Source of the DNA: an uncultured Actinomycetes bacterium | GTDB lineage: Bacteria > Actinomycetota > Coriobacteriia > Coriobacteriales > Atopobiaceae | Assembly: GCA_900314685.1 (NCBI GenBank) | Contig: OMWE01000001.1 | Coordinates: 62,001-126,000, forward strand | DNA: 64,000 nt | Reading direction: 5' to 3' | In this document: positions 7,734 through 16,593 of the stretch, piece after piece | How positions within the stretch are numbered: the first letter of the stretch is position 1 | Layout of the letters: each line of letters begins with the position of its first letter | Made by a program: the position numbers and the translations under genes | The notes under the pieces: model-generated | Database searches by the model: none | The model's input: only the letters and a program-made list of their open reading frames with translations | What the model was told of the DNA's origin: nothing

Positions 7734-10358
7734 CTACCCTTCGATCTTGACGATAGGGGCGAAGCCCTTCATCAGTTTTTTCGTCTTGCCCGTACGCGTG
7801 AAGTAGACCGTGATGGTGTCCTTCTCGGCGGCCTTCACCACGCCGGGGCCGAAGGTCTTGTGCGAGACCTGATCGCCGACCGCAAACGTCTCGGAGGCCT
7901 TGGCGGTGTTGCGCCGGATGGGCTCGGGACCCGCCGCCTTGTCGCGCGAGCCACCAGTCGAGCGCGTGTGGGAGCCAAAGACGTTGCCGCCGTACACCTC
8001 ACTGCCGCGGCCCGAGCCGTAGGTACCGTGGCGGTCGCCGCGCTTCTCCCAGCCGACGCCCCTGAAGCCCGCCGAGCCGATCCCGATCGACTCGATGTGC
8101 TCCTCGGGCAGCTCGCGCAGGAAGCGGCTCGGCGCGTTTGCCGTGGTCGAGCCGTACATGCGGCGGGTCGAGGCATAGGTGAGGTAGAGCCGCCGCTCGG
8201 CGCGGGTGATGGCGACGTAGGCCAGGCGGCGCTCCTCCTCGAGCGTGTCGCCCTCCCCCTCCTTGGCATGGTGCGGGAAGAGGCCCTCCTCCATGCCGGC
8301 GACGAAGACGACGGGGAATTCCAGACCCTTGGCGGAGTGGATGGTCATCAGCGTCACGGCGCTCGTGGAGCCCGCGAGGCTGTCGAGGTCGGAGCGTAGG
8401 GCGAGCCACTCCATAAAGGCGGGAAGCTTCTCGGCCGCGACACCCGAGTCGGCAGGAGTTGCCTCGGGAGTCGACTGAGCGACAGCGGCAATAGTCGCTG
8501 CCTCTCCATTGGCTTCAGGCACCACCGTCGGTAGCGGCGCCGTCTCGAGGGCGCCCGCCGCCTTGAGCTGCGCCAGGGACTCCAGGGTCTCCGCGACGTC
8601 GTCGTGCGTCTCGTCGAACTCCGCCGCGACGCCGAAGAACTCGCGGATGTTCTCGATGCGGCTGTCACCCTCCACCGAGTGCTCCGCCTCGAGCGCCTGG
8701 ATCAGGCCCGTCTTGTCCACGATCATCTCCACAACATCGGAGAGGTCGCCCGCATAGTGGCGGCCCGCCTCCACGGTGGACGTGAATTCCGAGAGCCCGT
8801 TGCGAACCTTGGCGGAGAGCATGCCCGTCTCGCCCACGCACATCTGCGCCGCTGCAAAGAAACTCACACCGTGCTGGCTGGCGTAACTTCGGATCTTGTT
8901 GATGGAAGTGGTACCGATGCCGCGACGGGGTGTATTGATCACGCGCAGCGCGCTCACGTCGTCGTCGGGGTTGACGACCAGCTTGAGGTAGGCGGTAACA
9001 TCGCGGATCTCGGCGCGGTCGAAGAAGCGCGTGCCGCCCACGATCTTGTAGGGCACGCCGGCGCGCAGCAGCATGTCTTCGAGCACGCGGGACTGGGCGT
9101 TGGTGCGGTAGAAGACCGCGATGTCGTCGTAGCTCGTGCCGCTGTCGTGGAGTTTCTCGATCTCCGAGCCGATCCAACGGCCCTCGTCGCGCTCGTCGTC
9201 GGCCTGGTAAAGACGGACCTTGTCGCCGTCGCCCCGGTCGGTGAAGAGGCGCTTGGGCTTGCGGCGCGAGTTGTGCGCGACAACGGCGTTGGCCGCAGCG
9301 AGGATGTGGCCGGTCGAGCGGTAGTTCTGCTCGAGCTTGACGACGCGCGCCTCGGGATAGTCCTGCTCGAAGGCCAGGATGTTCTTGATGTCCGCACCGC
9401 GCCAGCTGTAGATGGACTGGTCGTCGTCGCCCACGACCATGAGGTTCTTGTACTTGGCTGCCAGCAGGTTGGTGATCTCGTACTGCACGTGGTTGGTGTC
9501 CTGGTACTCGTCCACGCTGATCTGTCGGAACCGCTCCTGGTAGCGCTTGAGCACGTCGGGATGCTGGGAGAGGAGCTCGTAGGCCTTGACCAGCAGGTCG
9601 TCGAAGTCCATCGCGTTGGCGCGGGCCAGGCGGTCCTGCAGGACAGAGTACACGCGGGCGGCTTTGCGGGTGAGCGGGTTGTTGTCACCCGCGGCCTGAG
9701 CCGACATCTCCTCGGGGCCGACCATTGCGTTTTTGGCCTGTGAGATGCGCGAGCGGATGGCTTGCAGGGGGAACTGCTTGGGGTCGATGTCGAGCTCGGT
9801 CATGATGGACTTGACCAGGCGCTTGGAGTCATCGTCGTCGTAGATGGTGAAATTGGACTTGTAACCCAGTTTGTCGGCGTCCTCGCGCAGCATGCGCACG
9901 CACATGGCGTGGAAGGTACAGACCCACATGCCGCGCGTACCGCCGGGAAGCAGGGCATTCAGGCGGTCGCGCATCTCGGCCGCCGCCTTGTTGGTGAAGG
10001 TAATGGCCAGCACCTGCCAGGGCCGCACGCCCTCGTCCGCAATCATGTGCGCGATGCGGTACGTGAGCACGCGCGTCTTGCCCGAACCGGCACCTGCGAG
10101 CACGAGGAGCGGGCCCGAGGTGCAGAGTGCCGCCTCGCGCTGGGCGGGGTTGAGCGAGTCGATATCCACCGCGCCCGAGCCTGACCAGGCTGGGCGAGCT
10201 GCCGGCTCCGATGCGGATGACAACTTCGCAATCGGCATCCCCACCGGCTGCGGCGCGGGCACTCCCGGAAGCGGCATAGGTTGCGGCGCGGGCACCCCCG
10301 GCATCGCCACCGGCTGGAGCGGCTGCGTATTCATGAAATCCTGAAATGACTGTCCCAC
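7734..10358 (-). CDS. pcrA: UvrD/PcrA-type ATP-dependent DNA helicase
   Basis: An 874-residue superfamily 1A helicase with Walker A LAGAGSGKTR near residue 90, motif II SVDEYQDTNHVQ, motif III GDDDQSIYSWRGAD, motif IV LEQNYRSTGHI, motif V TIHSAKGLEFPVVF and motif VI YVAITRAERRLYLT. The C-terminus carries the small Tudor-like RNA-polymerase-binding domain (VGDQVSHKTFGPGVV). Two additions are unusual: a Pro-rich N-terminal stretch of about 60 residues with PGVPAPQP repeats, and an Ala/Thr-rich insert of about 60 residues before KLPAFMEWLAL. The enzyme unwinds DNA in nucleotide-excision repair and resolves replication conflicts. The start is GTG after a GGAG site. Confidence 0.95.
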   Translation of the reverse strand: MGQSFQDFMNTQPLQPVAMPGVPAPQPMPLPGVPAPQPVGMPIAKLSSASEPAARPAWSGSGAVDIDSLNPAQREAALCTSGPLLVLAGAGSGKTRVLTYRIAHMIADEGVRPWQVLAITFTNKAAAEMRDRLNALLPGGTRGMWVCTFHAMCVRMLREDADKLGYKSNFTIYDDDDSKRLVKSIMTELDIDPKQFPLQAIRSRISQAKNAMVGPEEMSAQAAGDNNPLTRKAARVYSVLQDRLARANAMDFDDLLVKAYELLSQHPDVLKRYQERFRQISVDEYQDTNHVQYEITNLLAAKYKNLMVVGDDDQSIYSWRGADIKNILAFEQDYPEARVVKLEQNYRSTGHILAAANAVVAHNSRRKPKRLFTDRGDGDKVRLYQADDERDEGRWIGSEIEKLHDSGTSYDDIAVFYRTNAQSRVLEDMLLRAGVPYKIVGGTRFFDRAEIRDVTAYLKLVVNPDDDVSALRVINTPRRGIGTTSINKIRSYASQHGVSFFAAAQMCVGETGMLSAKVRNGLSEFTSTVEAGRHYAGDLSDVVEMIVDKTGLIQALEAEHSVEGDSRIENIREFFGVAAEFDETHDDVAETLESLAQLKAAGALETAPLPTVVPEANGEAATIAAVAQSTPEATPADSGVAAEKLPAFMEWLALRSDLDSLAGSTSAVTLMTIHSAKGLEFPVVFVAGMEEGLFPHHAKEGEGDTLEEERRLAYVAITRAERRLYLTYASTRRMYGSTTANAPSRFLRELPEEHIESIGIGSAGFRGVGWEKRGDRHGTYGSGRGSEVYGGNVFGSHTRSTGGSRDKAAGPEPIRRNTAKASETFAVGDQVSHKTFGPGVVKAAEKDTITVYFTRTGKTKKLMKGFAPIVKIEG

Positions 10359-10492
10359 GAGACTCCGATCGTCTTCTTTTTATCGCACTCAGTCTAACCC
10401 ACGCACCGGACACCTTCATGCCGAGGCGGTCGGGGCGTCTTCACCGTTGGGACATGCGCGCGTATAGATAGCTACCTAGGCCACCGGGGACA

Positions 10493-10579
10493 TGACAAGC
10501 CCCGTCACCTGTCAAGGGGCGTGACAAGCCCCCGTCCCCTGTCACATGGGGGATGTGACACTCCCCCGTCCCCTGTCAC
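10493..10579. repeat. Cluster of 25-bp GTGACA...TGTCAC repeats (cluster A)
   Basis: Three units lie at about 10493-10514, 10521-10545 and 10555-10579. Each has GTGACA and TGTCAC arms around a CCCCGTCCCCT-type centre, so each can fold as a short hairpin. The last unit overlaps the HAD gene, whose TGA stop lies within the repeat's GTGACA. The same unit recurs near 56.2, 57.4, 58.5 and 59.4 kb. Confidence 0.8.
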
Positions 10580-11382
10580 ACCGGGAAGAGGTCGCGCAGG
10601 ATACGGGCCATGCCGTCCTCGGCCACGGGCGGAGCGATGACATCTGCGACCTTCTTGAGCTGGTCGACGCCATTGGCCATCGCCACACCGCAGCCGGCGT
10701 ACTCGACCATCTCGAGGTCGTTGAAGCCGTCGCCAAAGGCATAGCTGTCCTCGCGGGCGATGCCGAAATAGTCGAGCGCCCTCTGCAGGCCGACCGCCTT
10801 GGAGATCCTGCGCGAATAAAACTCCGCGTGGTTGCCCGTGCCGTTCTCGTCGATCTTGTCGAGCTGGCCGAGGTTGTTCCAGAGCTGGGCCAGCATGCCC
10901 GTATTTTGGATGGGAAAATCCGCCTCGAGCTTGATGCACTCGCGCAGCGCCTTTGCCCGGTCGAAATCCTGCACAAATTTGACCTTGTCGCCACCGGCAA
11001 ACTGGCTGAAGTGACTCCACATACGCTCGAAACGACGGTCGATGTAGATGGTATCGCGCGCCTCGATCATGTACTGAGCGTGCAGTCCGTCGAGCACCTC
11101 CGCGGTCAGGCAGGCGGCTTTGAAACCCATGCGGCGCTCGGAGACGGGCTTGCCGCCGATCTCCACGTAGCCGCCGTTGAAGAGCACGTAGCCATCAAAG
11201 CCGACGCCCGTGATCGCCTCGCTGAGGAAGCCGAGCGGACGGCCCGAGGCGATGAAGATCTTATAGCCCTCGCCCTGCAGGCGGTGCAGCTCATTGACCG
11301 TGGACTGGGGGATGGTCGCGTCGTGCTTGCCGAAGGTGTCCATCAACGTGCCGTCGATGTCGAAGAAAAGCGCTTTTGCCAC
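10576..11382 (-). CDS. HAD superfamily (Cof-type) phosphatase
   Basis: A 268-residue class IIB HAD protein. Motif I is FFDIDGTL at residues 6-13 with the nucleophile Asp8; motif II lies in IFIASGRPLGF; motif III/IV is represented by KAVGLQRAL and AFGDGFNDLEMVEYAG. Cof-type enzymes dephosphorylate sugar phosphates, flavin nucleotides or other small phosphoesters; the substrate cannot be predicted. I chose the GTG at 11382 (GAAAGG upstream), which starts directly before motif I; the longer frame to 11478 adds non-conserved residues. The 3' end runs into the GTGACA repeats. Confidence 0.88.
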   Translation of the reverse strand: MAKALFFDIDGTLMDTFGKHDATIPQSTVNELHRLQGEGYKIFIASGRPLGFLSEAITGVGFDGYVLFNGGYVEIGGKPVSERRMGFKAACLTAEVLDGLHAQYMIEARDTIYIDRRFERMWSHFSQFAGGDKVKFVQDFDRAKALRECIKLEADFPIQNTGMLAQLWNNLGQLDKIDENGTGNHAEFYSRRISKAVGLQRALDYFGIAREDSYAFGDGFNDLEMVEYAGCGVAMANGVDQLKKVADVIAPPVAEDGMARILRDLFPV

Positions 11383-11515
11383 AGTCTGCCTTTCGTTGTG
11401 TCTATCGCGGAAGATTGTGACAGACGGGTGGTCATCGGCGCACAAGAAGGCCTCGCTCGCCACATCAAGCACATGCAACGCTAGCTACGGGCAACCCCGG
11501 TAGCGACCGCGACCC

Positions 11516-12577
11516 CTAGGAGTTTTCGTAGATGCTGATGTACATGACGTTGTTGCCCTCGTAGCGGACGTTGAGGCGGGCGCCGTCGCTGCGCTTTGCC
11601 CAGAGATAGCCGTCGCGCATGCTCTGCTCCTGATCGAAGCCCAGCGCCATACACCGCTGGATGTAGGCGTTGACCTGTTCGCGTGAGGTTTCGCCGATAT
11701 AGGCGGTGAAATAGTCCTCGTCGGCGTTCATGATGTAGCCCTGGCCTGAGTCCGGCTCGGGCAGGACGCCCGCTATCGTGCTCTTTGGCCAGATCAGCGC
11801 GGACATGGGCTTGGGGGCCTCGACCGTGATGCTCATCTCGTTGTTGTCGAAGGAGTAATACGTCATGTACAGGCGGTAGCCTTCTTGGTTGAAGGCGGTG
11901 TACGAGCCTTCCGTATACTCCTGCTCGACGGTATAGCCGCTGCTCTGGCACGAGCTGACGTAGGCGCGGAAATCTGCCTCATCCACATTCTTGTATTCGA
12001 CCGAGAGGTCGTCGCTCGAATTGGAGTTGATGTAACCCTGGCTACTGCCGTCAAACTCCGGTACCACCGTACCCAGCACGAGGCTGTCCCAGCTGACGGC
12101 GCCATAGTCACGCTCGGAAGAATACCCGCTGCCGCCGAAGCCGCCGCCGATGTCGTACAGCATGGGGACCAGGAGCAGGCCGGCGAGGACTATGCAGGTC
12201 GCCACGCGGCGTCCCGAGACCTTCTTGGCCAGGATATCGCGGAACACGACGGCCCACAGCAACGTCTGAAGCGCCAAGATCCCCGTGATAAAAAGATCAT
12301 CGTCCACCAGGCTACCCAGCGTAGTGAAAAGGTGCATCGCCACGATGAGACCAACGACCACGAGTCCCACGATGCGGAGCAACAAGCTTGTCTTCTCGTC
12401 CTGCTGCGACCCCGCCTGCCGTCCAAACTCCCCCGCCTCGTGCAGGAGGTCGGCGACCTTGTAGGTGCTCCCGCAGTAGTCGCAGGTCACAAACTTATCG
12501 TTGTACGGAGAGACATGCAGCTGCGCGCCGCAGTTGCTGCAATGCAGCGACATGGCCTCCTCGTGGTTGTGGTTCAT
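11516..12577 (-). CDS. Zinc-ribbon membrane protein, paralogue 1
   Basis: A protein of about 353 residues. A zinc ribbon with two CxxC pairs (LHCSNCGAQLHV ... VTCDYCGSTY) lies in the first 45 residues. Three hydrophobic segments follow (LLLRIVGLVVVGLIVAMHLF and two near FITGILALQTLLWAVVF and VATCIVLAGLLLVPM), then an acidic extracellular-type region ending in a repeated fold (SALIWPKSTIAGVLPEPDSGQGYI ...). That C-terminal domain is shared with the neighbouring 321-residue paralogue. I do not recognise a characterised family. The ATG at 12577 is the best of several possible starts; its ribosome site is weak. The two genes are tandem and probably arose by duplication. Confidence 0.75.
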   Translation of the reverse strand: MNHNHEEAMSLHCSNCGAQLHVSPYNDKFVTCDYCGSTYKVADLLHEAGEFGRQAGSQQDEKTSLLLRIVGLVVVGLIVAMHLFTTLGSLVDDDLFITGILALQTLLWAVVFRDILAKKVSGRRVATCIVLAGLLLVPMLYDIGGGFGGSGYSSERDYGAVSWDSLVLGTVVPEFDGSSQGYINSNSSDDLSVEYKNVDEADFRAYVSSCQSSGYTVEQEYTEGSYTAFNQEGYRLYMTYYSFDNNEMSITVEAPKPMSALIWPKSTIAGVLPEPDSGQGYIMNADEDYFTAYIGETSREQVNAYIQRCMALGFDQEQSMRDGYLWAKRSDGARLNVRYEGNNVMYISIYENS

Positions 12578-12748
12578 CGAATCCGTCCCCATCATCGAAC
12601 GTAGATACCTGCTAGTAGCTAAACACTCGCGAGCGGCCGCGAACGTCATCACTTTGTAAGCTTTGTCTGAGAGGCGCGTTCCTGAAAACCCATGGGAGAA
12701 GAGCGCGTGCCAGACAAAATGCGCTTCCAAAGGGACCCGTCTGTACGC

Positions 12749-13714
12749 CTAATCGTAATCATACAGGGTGACGTACATCACGTTATTACCCTCATAACTG
12801 ATGCTCAGGCGCAGGCTCCCCTTCCTGGCCGTCAGATAATCGTCGCCCATGCTCTCCTGCTGGTCGAAACCCGCGTCGATGCACTGCTGCATGTACGCCT
12901 TGACCTTGTCGCGCGACATACCATCGATATAGGCGGCAAAACTATAGTTGTCCGCCGAGCTGATATAGCCCTGCTCGGCATCGGGCGCGGGAATCTGCCC
13001 GGCTATCGAACCCGACGGCCACACGAGCGCGGTCACCGGTTTTGGCGCGTCTACCTCGATATTCATCCTTCCCTCAGAGAAAAGGAAGATCTCCAGGTGA
13101 TAGCCGTCCTCATTGAAGGCCCGGAAGTAGATCTCCGAGTACTCCTGCTCGACGGTGTAGCCGGCCTCCTTGCACGCAGCGACGTAGGAGCGGTAGGCGG
13201 TCTCGTCGACGTCCGGGAACTCGATGTAGAGCTCCTCATTGCGATTGGTGAGGATGTGCGCTTTGTCGGCATCGAACGCAGGAATCTGCGAACCAAGCAC
13301 AAGGCTATTCCAGTCGTACGACTCGTATGCGATGCCCGCATCGACGCCGGTCTCCTCATCGTCATGTGCATCGAATAGCACGGATCCGATGTCGGAGATC
13401 AGAACGATGACCGTGAGCACGGCGATAAGGATGAATATGACCTTCACCCGCGCTGCCTTTGCGGCAACTTCCTTGGGGGAAGCAACCTCCTGCTGCGGCT
13501 GATGCGACCGCGGCTGTTGCGGCTGCGGCTGCCGCGACTGTGGCTGGTACGGACGAACTGGCTTCGCGTCTCCTCCCAATAGCTCGGCCACGCTATACGT
13601 GCTGCCGCAATAATCGCAGGTCACGAAGTCATCGTCAGCGGAGGTGATGTGGAGCTGCGCCCCGCAGTTGCTGCAGTGCAGGGAATCCACTTCGCTGTCT
13701 TCGTCGCGCGCCAT
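12749..13714 (-). CDS. Zinc-ribbon membrane protein, paralogue 2
   Basis: A 321-residue paralogue of the preceding minus-strand gene. It has the same N-terminal zinc ribbon (LHCSNCGAQLHI ... VTCDYCGSTY), a Gln/Pro-rich linker (SRQPQPQQPRSHQPQQ, about residues 55-75), one hydrophobic helix (VIFILIAVLTVIVLISDIGSVLF) and the shared C-terminal domain (ALVWPSGSIAGQIPAPDAEQGYI ... NVMYVTLYDYD). It has one membrane segment where its paralogue has three. The ATG at 13714 was chosen for AAGGA five bases upstream. The domain pattern suggests a membrane-anchored sensor or cell-envelope protein; the function is unknown. Confidence 0.75.
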   Translation of the reverse strand: MARDEDSEVDSLHCSNCGAQLHITSADDDFVTCDYCGSTYSVAELLGGDAKPVRPYQPQSRQPQPQQPRSHQPQQEVASPKEVAAKAARVKVIFILIAVLTVIVLISDIGSVLFDAHDDEETGVDAGIAYESYDWNSLVLGSQIPAFDADKAHILTNRNEELYIEFPDVDETAYRSYVAACKEAGYTVEQEYSEIYFRAFNEDGYHLEIFLFSEGRMNIEVDAPKPVTALVWPSGSIAGQIPAPDAEQGYISSADNYSFAAYIDGMSRDKVKAYMQQCIDAGFDQQESMGDDYLTARKGSLRLSISYEGNNVMYVTLYDYD

Positions 13715-13814
13715 GTGCATCCTTATCCGCCACGATTTACCAGCCCATTGTAACGTAGGACATCATGCAACCGAGAAAAGTGGCACCCCGGAGGGGCAGA
13801 CGGCACTGGCATGT

Positions 13815-15632
13815 TCAACCGAGGTCGCGTTGCTGATAGAGGCCGTTGTCGGCGAAACCGAGGCCGCGGTAGTATTCGCGCGTACCGACGGAACTGATGA
13901 CGTTGATGCGCGTATAACCGGCCTCGCAGGCTATACGACAAGCCTCTTCCACGAGACGCCGGCCCAGACCGCGGTGCTGCGCGTTGCCGTCCCCCGCGCC
14001 CAGATGGGCGGTGCGGCCGTACACGTGAACCTCGCGGATCATCGCCTCACCCTCGCGTATGCGCAGGTCGGCGGCATGGTCGCGCACATAGGCCTGGTCC
14101 GGCAGCGAGAGGCGCAGGAAGCCGGCGATGCCGCCCTCGGGCGTCACCCACTGGATGAAGTGCTCCTGCGTCACGTCCGTCTTGTACGGTACGTCCTGGA
14201 GCGCGAGGTCATCAAGACGAACGTCGTCCCCCTGGATCTCCCGCATGCGGATCTCCTGCACCTGCGGGCGCAGGCCGCGGCGGTCGATGGTCTGCTCCAC
14301 CATCTGACGTAGGTTGGTCTGCTTGTTGCCCGCTACGATGTCGGTCGAGGGGATGTCGCGGATCATGCGGCTCACACGCGTCCACGCCGGCGTCGCTATG
14401 ATGTCGTCCACGAGGATGTCGACCAGCTGCTCGCGGGTGTAAGGGGTCCACGCGCCCGATACGGCGAGCCGCATGAGCCCCGTGCCCGCCACCAGCGCGC
14501 AGGGGTAGAGCTTGACTTCGTCGGGTGCGAAGGCGGCACCGGTCGCAAAGGTGCGGTAGTCGTCCGCGTCGGTTTGCGGTGTGGCACCCACCAGGTTGAC
14601 CATGAAGTGGGCGTGGATCTTGAAACCGTACAGGCGCGTCAGGGCAAAGGCGTCCTCGATGCGCCCCACCGTGAGGCCGCGGTCGTTGCAATCGAGCAGG
14701 TCCTGGCGGATACCCTGCACGCCGATCTGCACCTTGGTACAGCCGAGCTCGCGCATGAAGGTCAGGCTCTCGGGCGTGATCGCGTCCGGACGCGTCTCCA
14801 CCACGAGGCCCACGACGCGGTGGGCAGCGCGTTCGTTGATACGGTGCTGTTCGCGCAGGCTGTCGAGGGTGCTGGTTTGTCTTGCCGATACGCGCTGCCA
14901 ACCGGGGTCATCGCGGTAGAGCTCGGCTATCGCCTGGTTGTAGGTGAGGTCGCCGGCGTCGATGCGTGTCTGGGTCGCGGCGGTACGGGCACGCAGCTCA
15001 CCGGGCTCGTCGGCCAGGCCCGCACCGTGGTAGGCGTCGCGGATCCCCCGCACGCGGCCCCACGAGGCGTCGCCGTCGTTGAGCGCGCGGAAGAGCTGCT
15101 CCACGAACCAAATGCGGTATCCGCGCGGGTAGTCGTCCCACGTGCCGCCTAGCACGATCAGCTCGACCTTGTCCGTCGGGTGCCCCATCTCCGCCAAGAC
15201 GTGCAGGCGCACCGCTACCTGCAGGTAGGGATCGAAGAAGCTGTGCTCCGCTCGCTGGCAGGCAGGCTCGTCCCAGATGTAGCTCTTGGGCATCCGCACA
15301 TCGTTGGGACAATAGAGGCAGGCGCCGCCGCACGGCCAGGGTTTGGTGAGGACCGAGATGGTAGCGACGCCCGAAGCCGTGCGGCGCGGCTTGAGCTGCA
15401 GCAGGCGCACGAGCTCCGCCTCGGTAGCCAGGTCGATGCCCCAGCTGGACCAGCGGGCGGGGTCGTCCTTCTTCACCGCGCGGTAGTAAGGCAAGAGCTG
15501 ACGCTTGGCATAGTGGTCCGCGTTGTCCGAGATTCCCTTGTTGGCATTGAGGATGATACGGGCGAGCTGCCGCGCATCGGGCGTCTCGCCGCGCCGGATG
15601 CGCGCTACTATTTCGAGGAGTATCTCTTCCAT
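13815..15632 (-). CDS. elp3: Elp3-family tRNA uridine-34 carboxymethylation radical SAM/acetyltransferase
   Basis: A protein of about 605 residues in the Elp3 architecture. A radical SAM domain has the 4Fe-4S motif CGGACLYCPND (Cys101, Cys105, Cys108), preceded by TKPWPCGG as in bacterial and eukaryotic Elp3. A GNAT acetyltransferase domain follows in the last 150 residues (HLGAGDGNAQHRGLGRRLVEEA as the acetyl-CoA loop). Elp3 attaches a carboxymethyl-type group from acetyl-CoA to C5 of the wobble uridine of tRNA. Bacteria usually use MnmE/MnmG for this base. The ATG at 15632 is chosen for length; its ribosome site is poor. It diverges from a Trm9-like methyltransferase gene at 15754. Confidence 0.92.
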   Translation of the reverse strand: MEEILLEIVARIRRGETPDARQLARIILNANKGISDNADHYAKRQLLPYYRAVKKDDPARWSSWGIDLATEAELVRLLQLKPRRTASGVATISVLTKPWPCGGACLYCPNDVRMPKSYIWDEPACQRAEHSFFDPYLQVAVRLHVLAEMGHPTDKVELIVLGGTWDDYPRGYRIWFVEQLFRALNDGDASWGRVRGIRDAYHGAGLADEPGELRARTAATQTRIDAGDLTYNQAIAELYRDDPGWQRVSARQTSTLDSLREQHRINERAAHRVVGLVVETRPDAITPESLTFMRELGCTKVQIGVQGIRQDLLDCNDRGLTVGRIEDAFALTRLYGFKIHAHFMVNLVGATPQTDADDYRTFATGAAFAPDEVKLYPCALVAGTGLMRLAVSGAWTPYTREQLVDILVDDIIATPAWTRVSRMIRDIPSTDIVAGNKQTNLRQMVEQTIDRRGLRPQVQEIRMREIQGDDVRLDDLALQDVPYKTDVTQEHFIQWVTPEGGIAGFLRLSLPDQAYVRDHAADLRIREGEAMIREVHVYGRTAHLGAGDGNAQHRGLGRRLVEEACRIACEAGYTRINVISSVGTREYYRGLGFADNGLYQQRDLG

Positions 15633-15753
15633 GGCTCCGCATTGTAGCAGCCGCATCACTCGCCCGTCCGCCGCCATGCGCCTGCATGCACGATGACGTC
15701 AGCACCCTACAGCGCGTCCAACCATCTACCCGTCCAAACGTCCCGAGAGGCCC

Positions 15754-16593
15754 ATGAACCGCGAAACCGCGCTCTTCCTCAACCGCATGACCAGCGATTT
15801 CTATCGCGACAACGCCCGGTCTTTCTCCGACACGCGCCAGGCGCCGTGGGAGGGCTGGCGCACGCTCGTGAGCCTGCTGCATGATGCATGGGATACGAGG
15901 TCGGACTCGGGGGTCGACAGCGAGGCGCCCTGCGCATCGGTTCCCGGCACCGCCATACCCGCCCACAGCATCATTGATCTGGCTTGCGGCAACCTGCGCT
16001 TCGAGCGCTTCCTTGCGAGCGAGTTCCCAGGTAGACCGTTTGTCTTCCACGCCTACGATAATTGCGATGCGCTCGCGCTCGGATGCGCGAACGCAACCGC
16101 CACGCATCATCCTGTCGATATCGTGCGCTTCCTTCTTGACGAGAGGCCCCTGTCTCTCCCGACGGACTGCGATCTCGCCGCGTGCTTCGGCTTCTTCCAC
16201 CACATACCGACCGCGGAGGCGCGTGTGCGGGCACTGGACCAGCTGCTCAACGCCGTGAAACCGGGCGGCATCACGGCCGTCTCGCTCTGGCGCTTTGCCG
16301 ACGACGAGCGCACGCGGGTCAAGGCCGAGAGCGCGACCGCGCGTGCCCTTGCGACCCTATCCGACACGCGCCCAGACCTCGTCGGCCAGCTCGGCAAGGA
16401 CGACTATCTGCTCGGTTGGCAGGACACCCGCTCGTCTTTCCGCTACTGCCATAGCTTCTCGGAAGATGATGTTGACCGGCTCGCTGAGAGAGCTATCGGG
16501 CAGGCGCGGCTGCTCGCCCGCTACCGTGCGGACGGCAAAAACGGCAGGTCAAACGAGTATCTCGTCTTCCGCAGGGAGGATACCGATGAGTAA
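15754..16593 (+). CDS. Class I SAM methyltransferase resembling Trm9/ALKBH8 (candidate tRNA cm5U methylase)
   Basis: A 279-residue Rossmann-type methyltransferase. The SAM motif is IIDLACGNLRFERFL near residue 73, and motif IV is FFHHIP near 148, followed by RVRALDQLLNAVKPGG. The N-terminal segment FYRDNARSFSDTRQAPWEGW (residues 16-35) resembles the opening of eukaryotic Trm9/ALKBH8 (YN..A..FS.TR...WP), and FRYCHSFSEDDVDRL near the end resembles its RYYHxF..GEL segment. Trm9 methylates the cm5U that Elongator makes. Here elp3 is the divergent neighbour, which supports the same pathway. The similarity was judged by eye, so the tRNA role is inference. It overlaps the next gene by 8 bases. Confidence 0.72.
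   Translation: MNRETALFLNRMTSDFYRDNARSFSDTRQAPWEGWRTLVSLLHDAWDTRSDSGVDSEAPCASVPGTAIPAHSIIDLACGNLRFERFLASEFPGRPFVFHAYDNCDALALGCANATATHHPVDIVRFLLDERPLSLPTDCDLAACFGFFHHIPTAEARVRALDQLLNAVKPGGITAVSLWRFADDERTRVKAESATARALATLSDTRPDLVGQLGKDDYLLGWQDTRSSFRYCHSFSEDDVDRLAERAIGQARLLARYRADGKNGRSNEYLVFRREDTDE

Noticed and set aside
5991..8399. Plus-strand frame of 802 codons across rsmI, GH5, queD and pcrA
   Set aside because: It crosses several well-supported minus-strand genes and has no domain; it is an artefact of high third-position GC.
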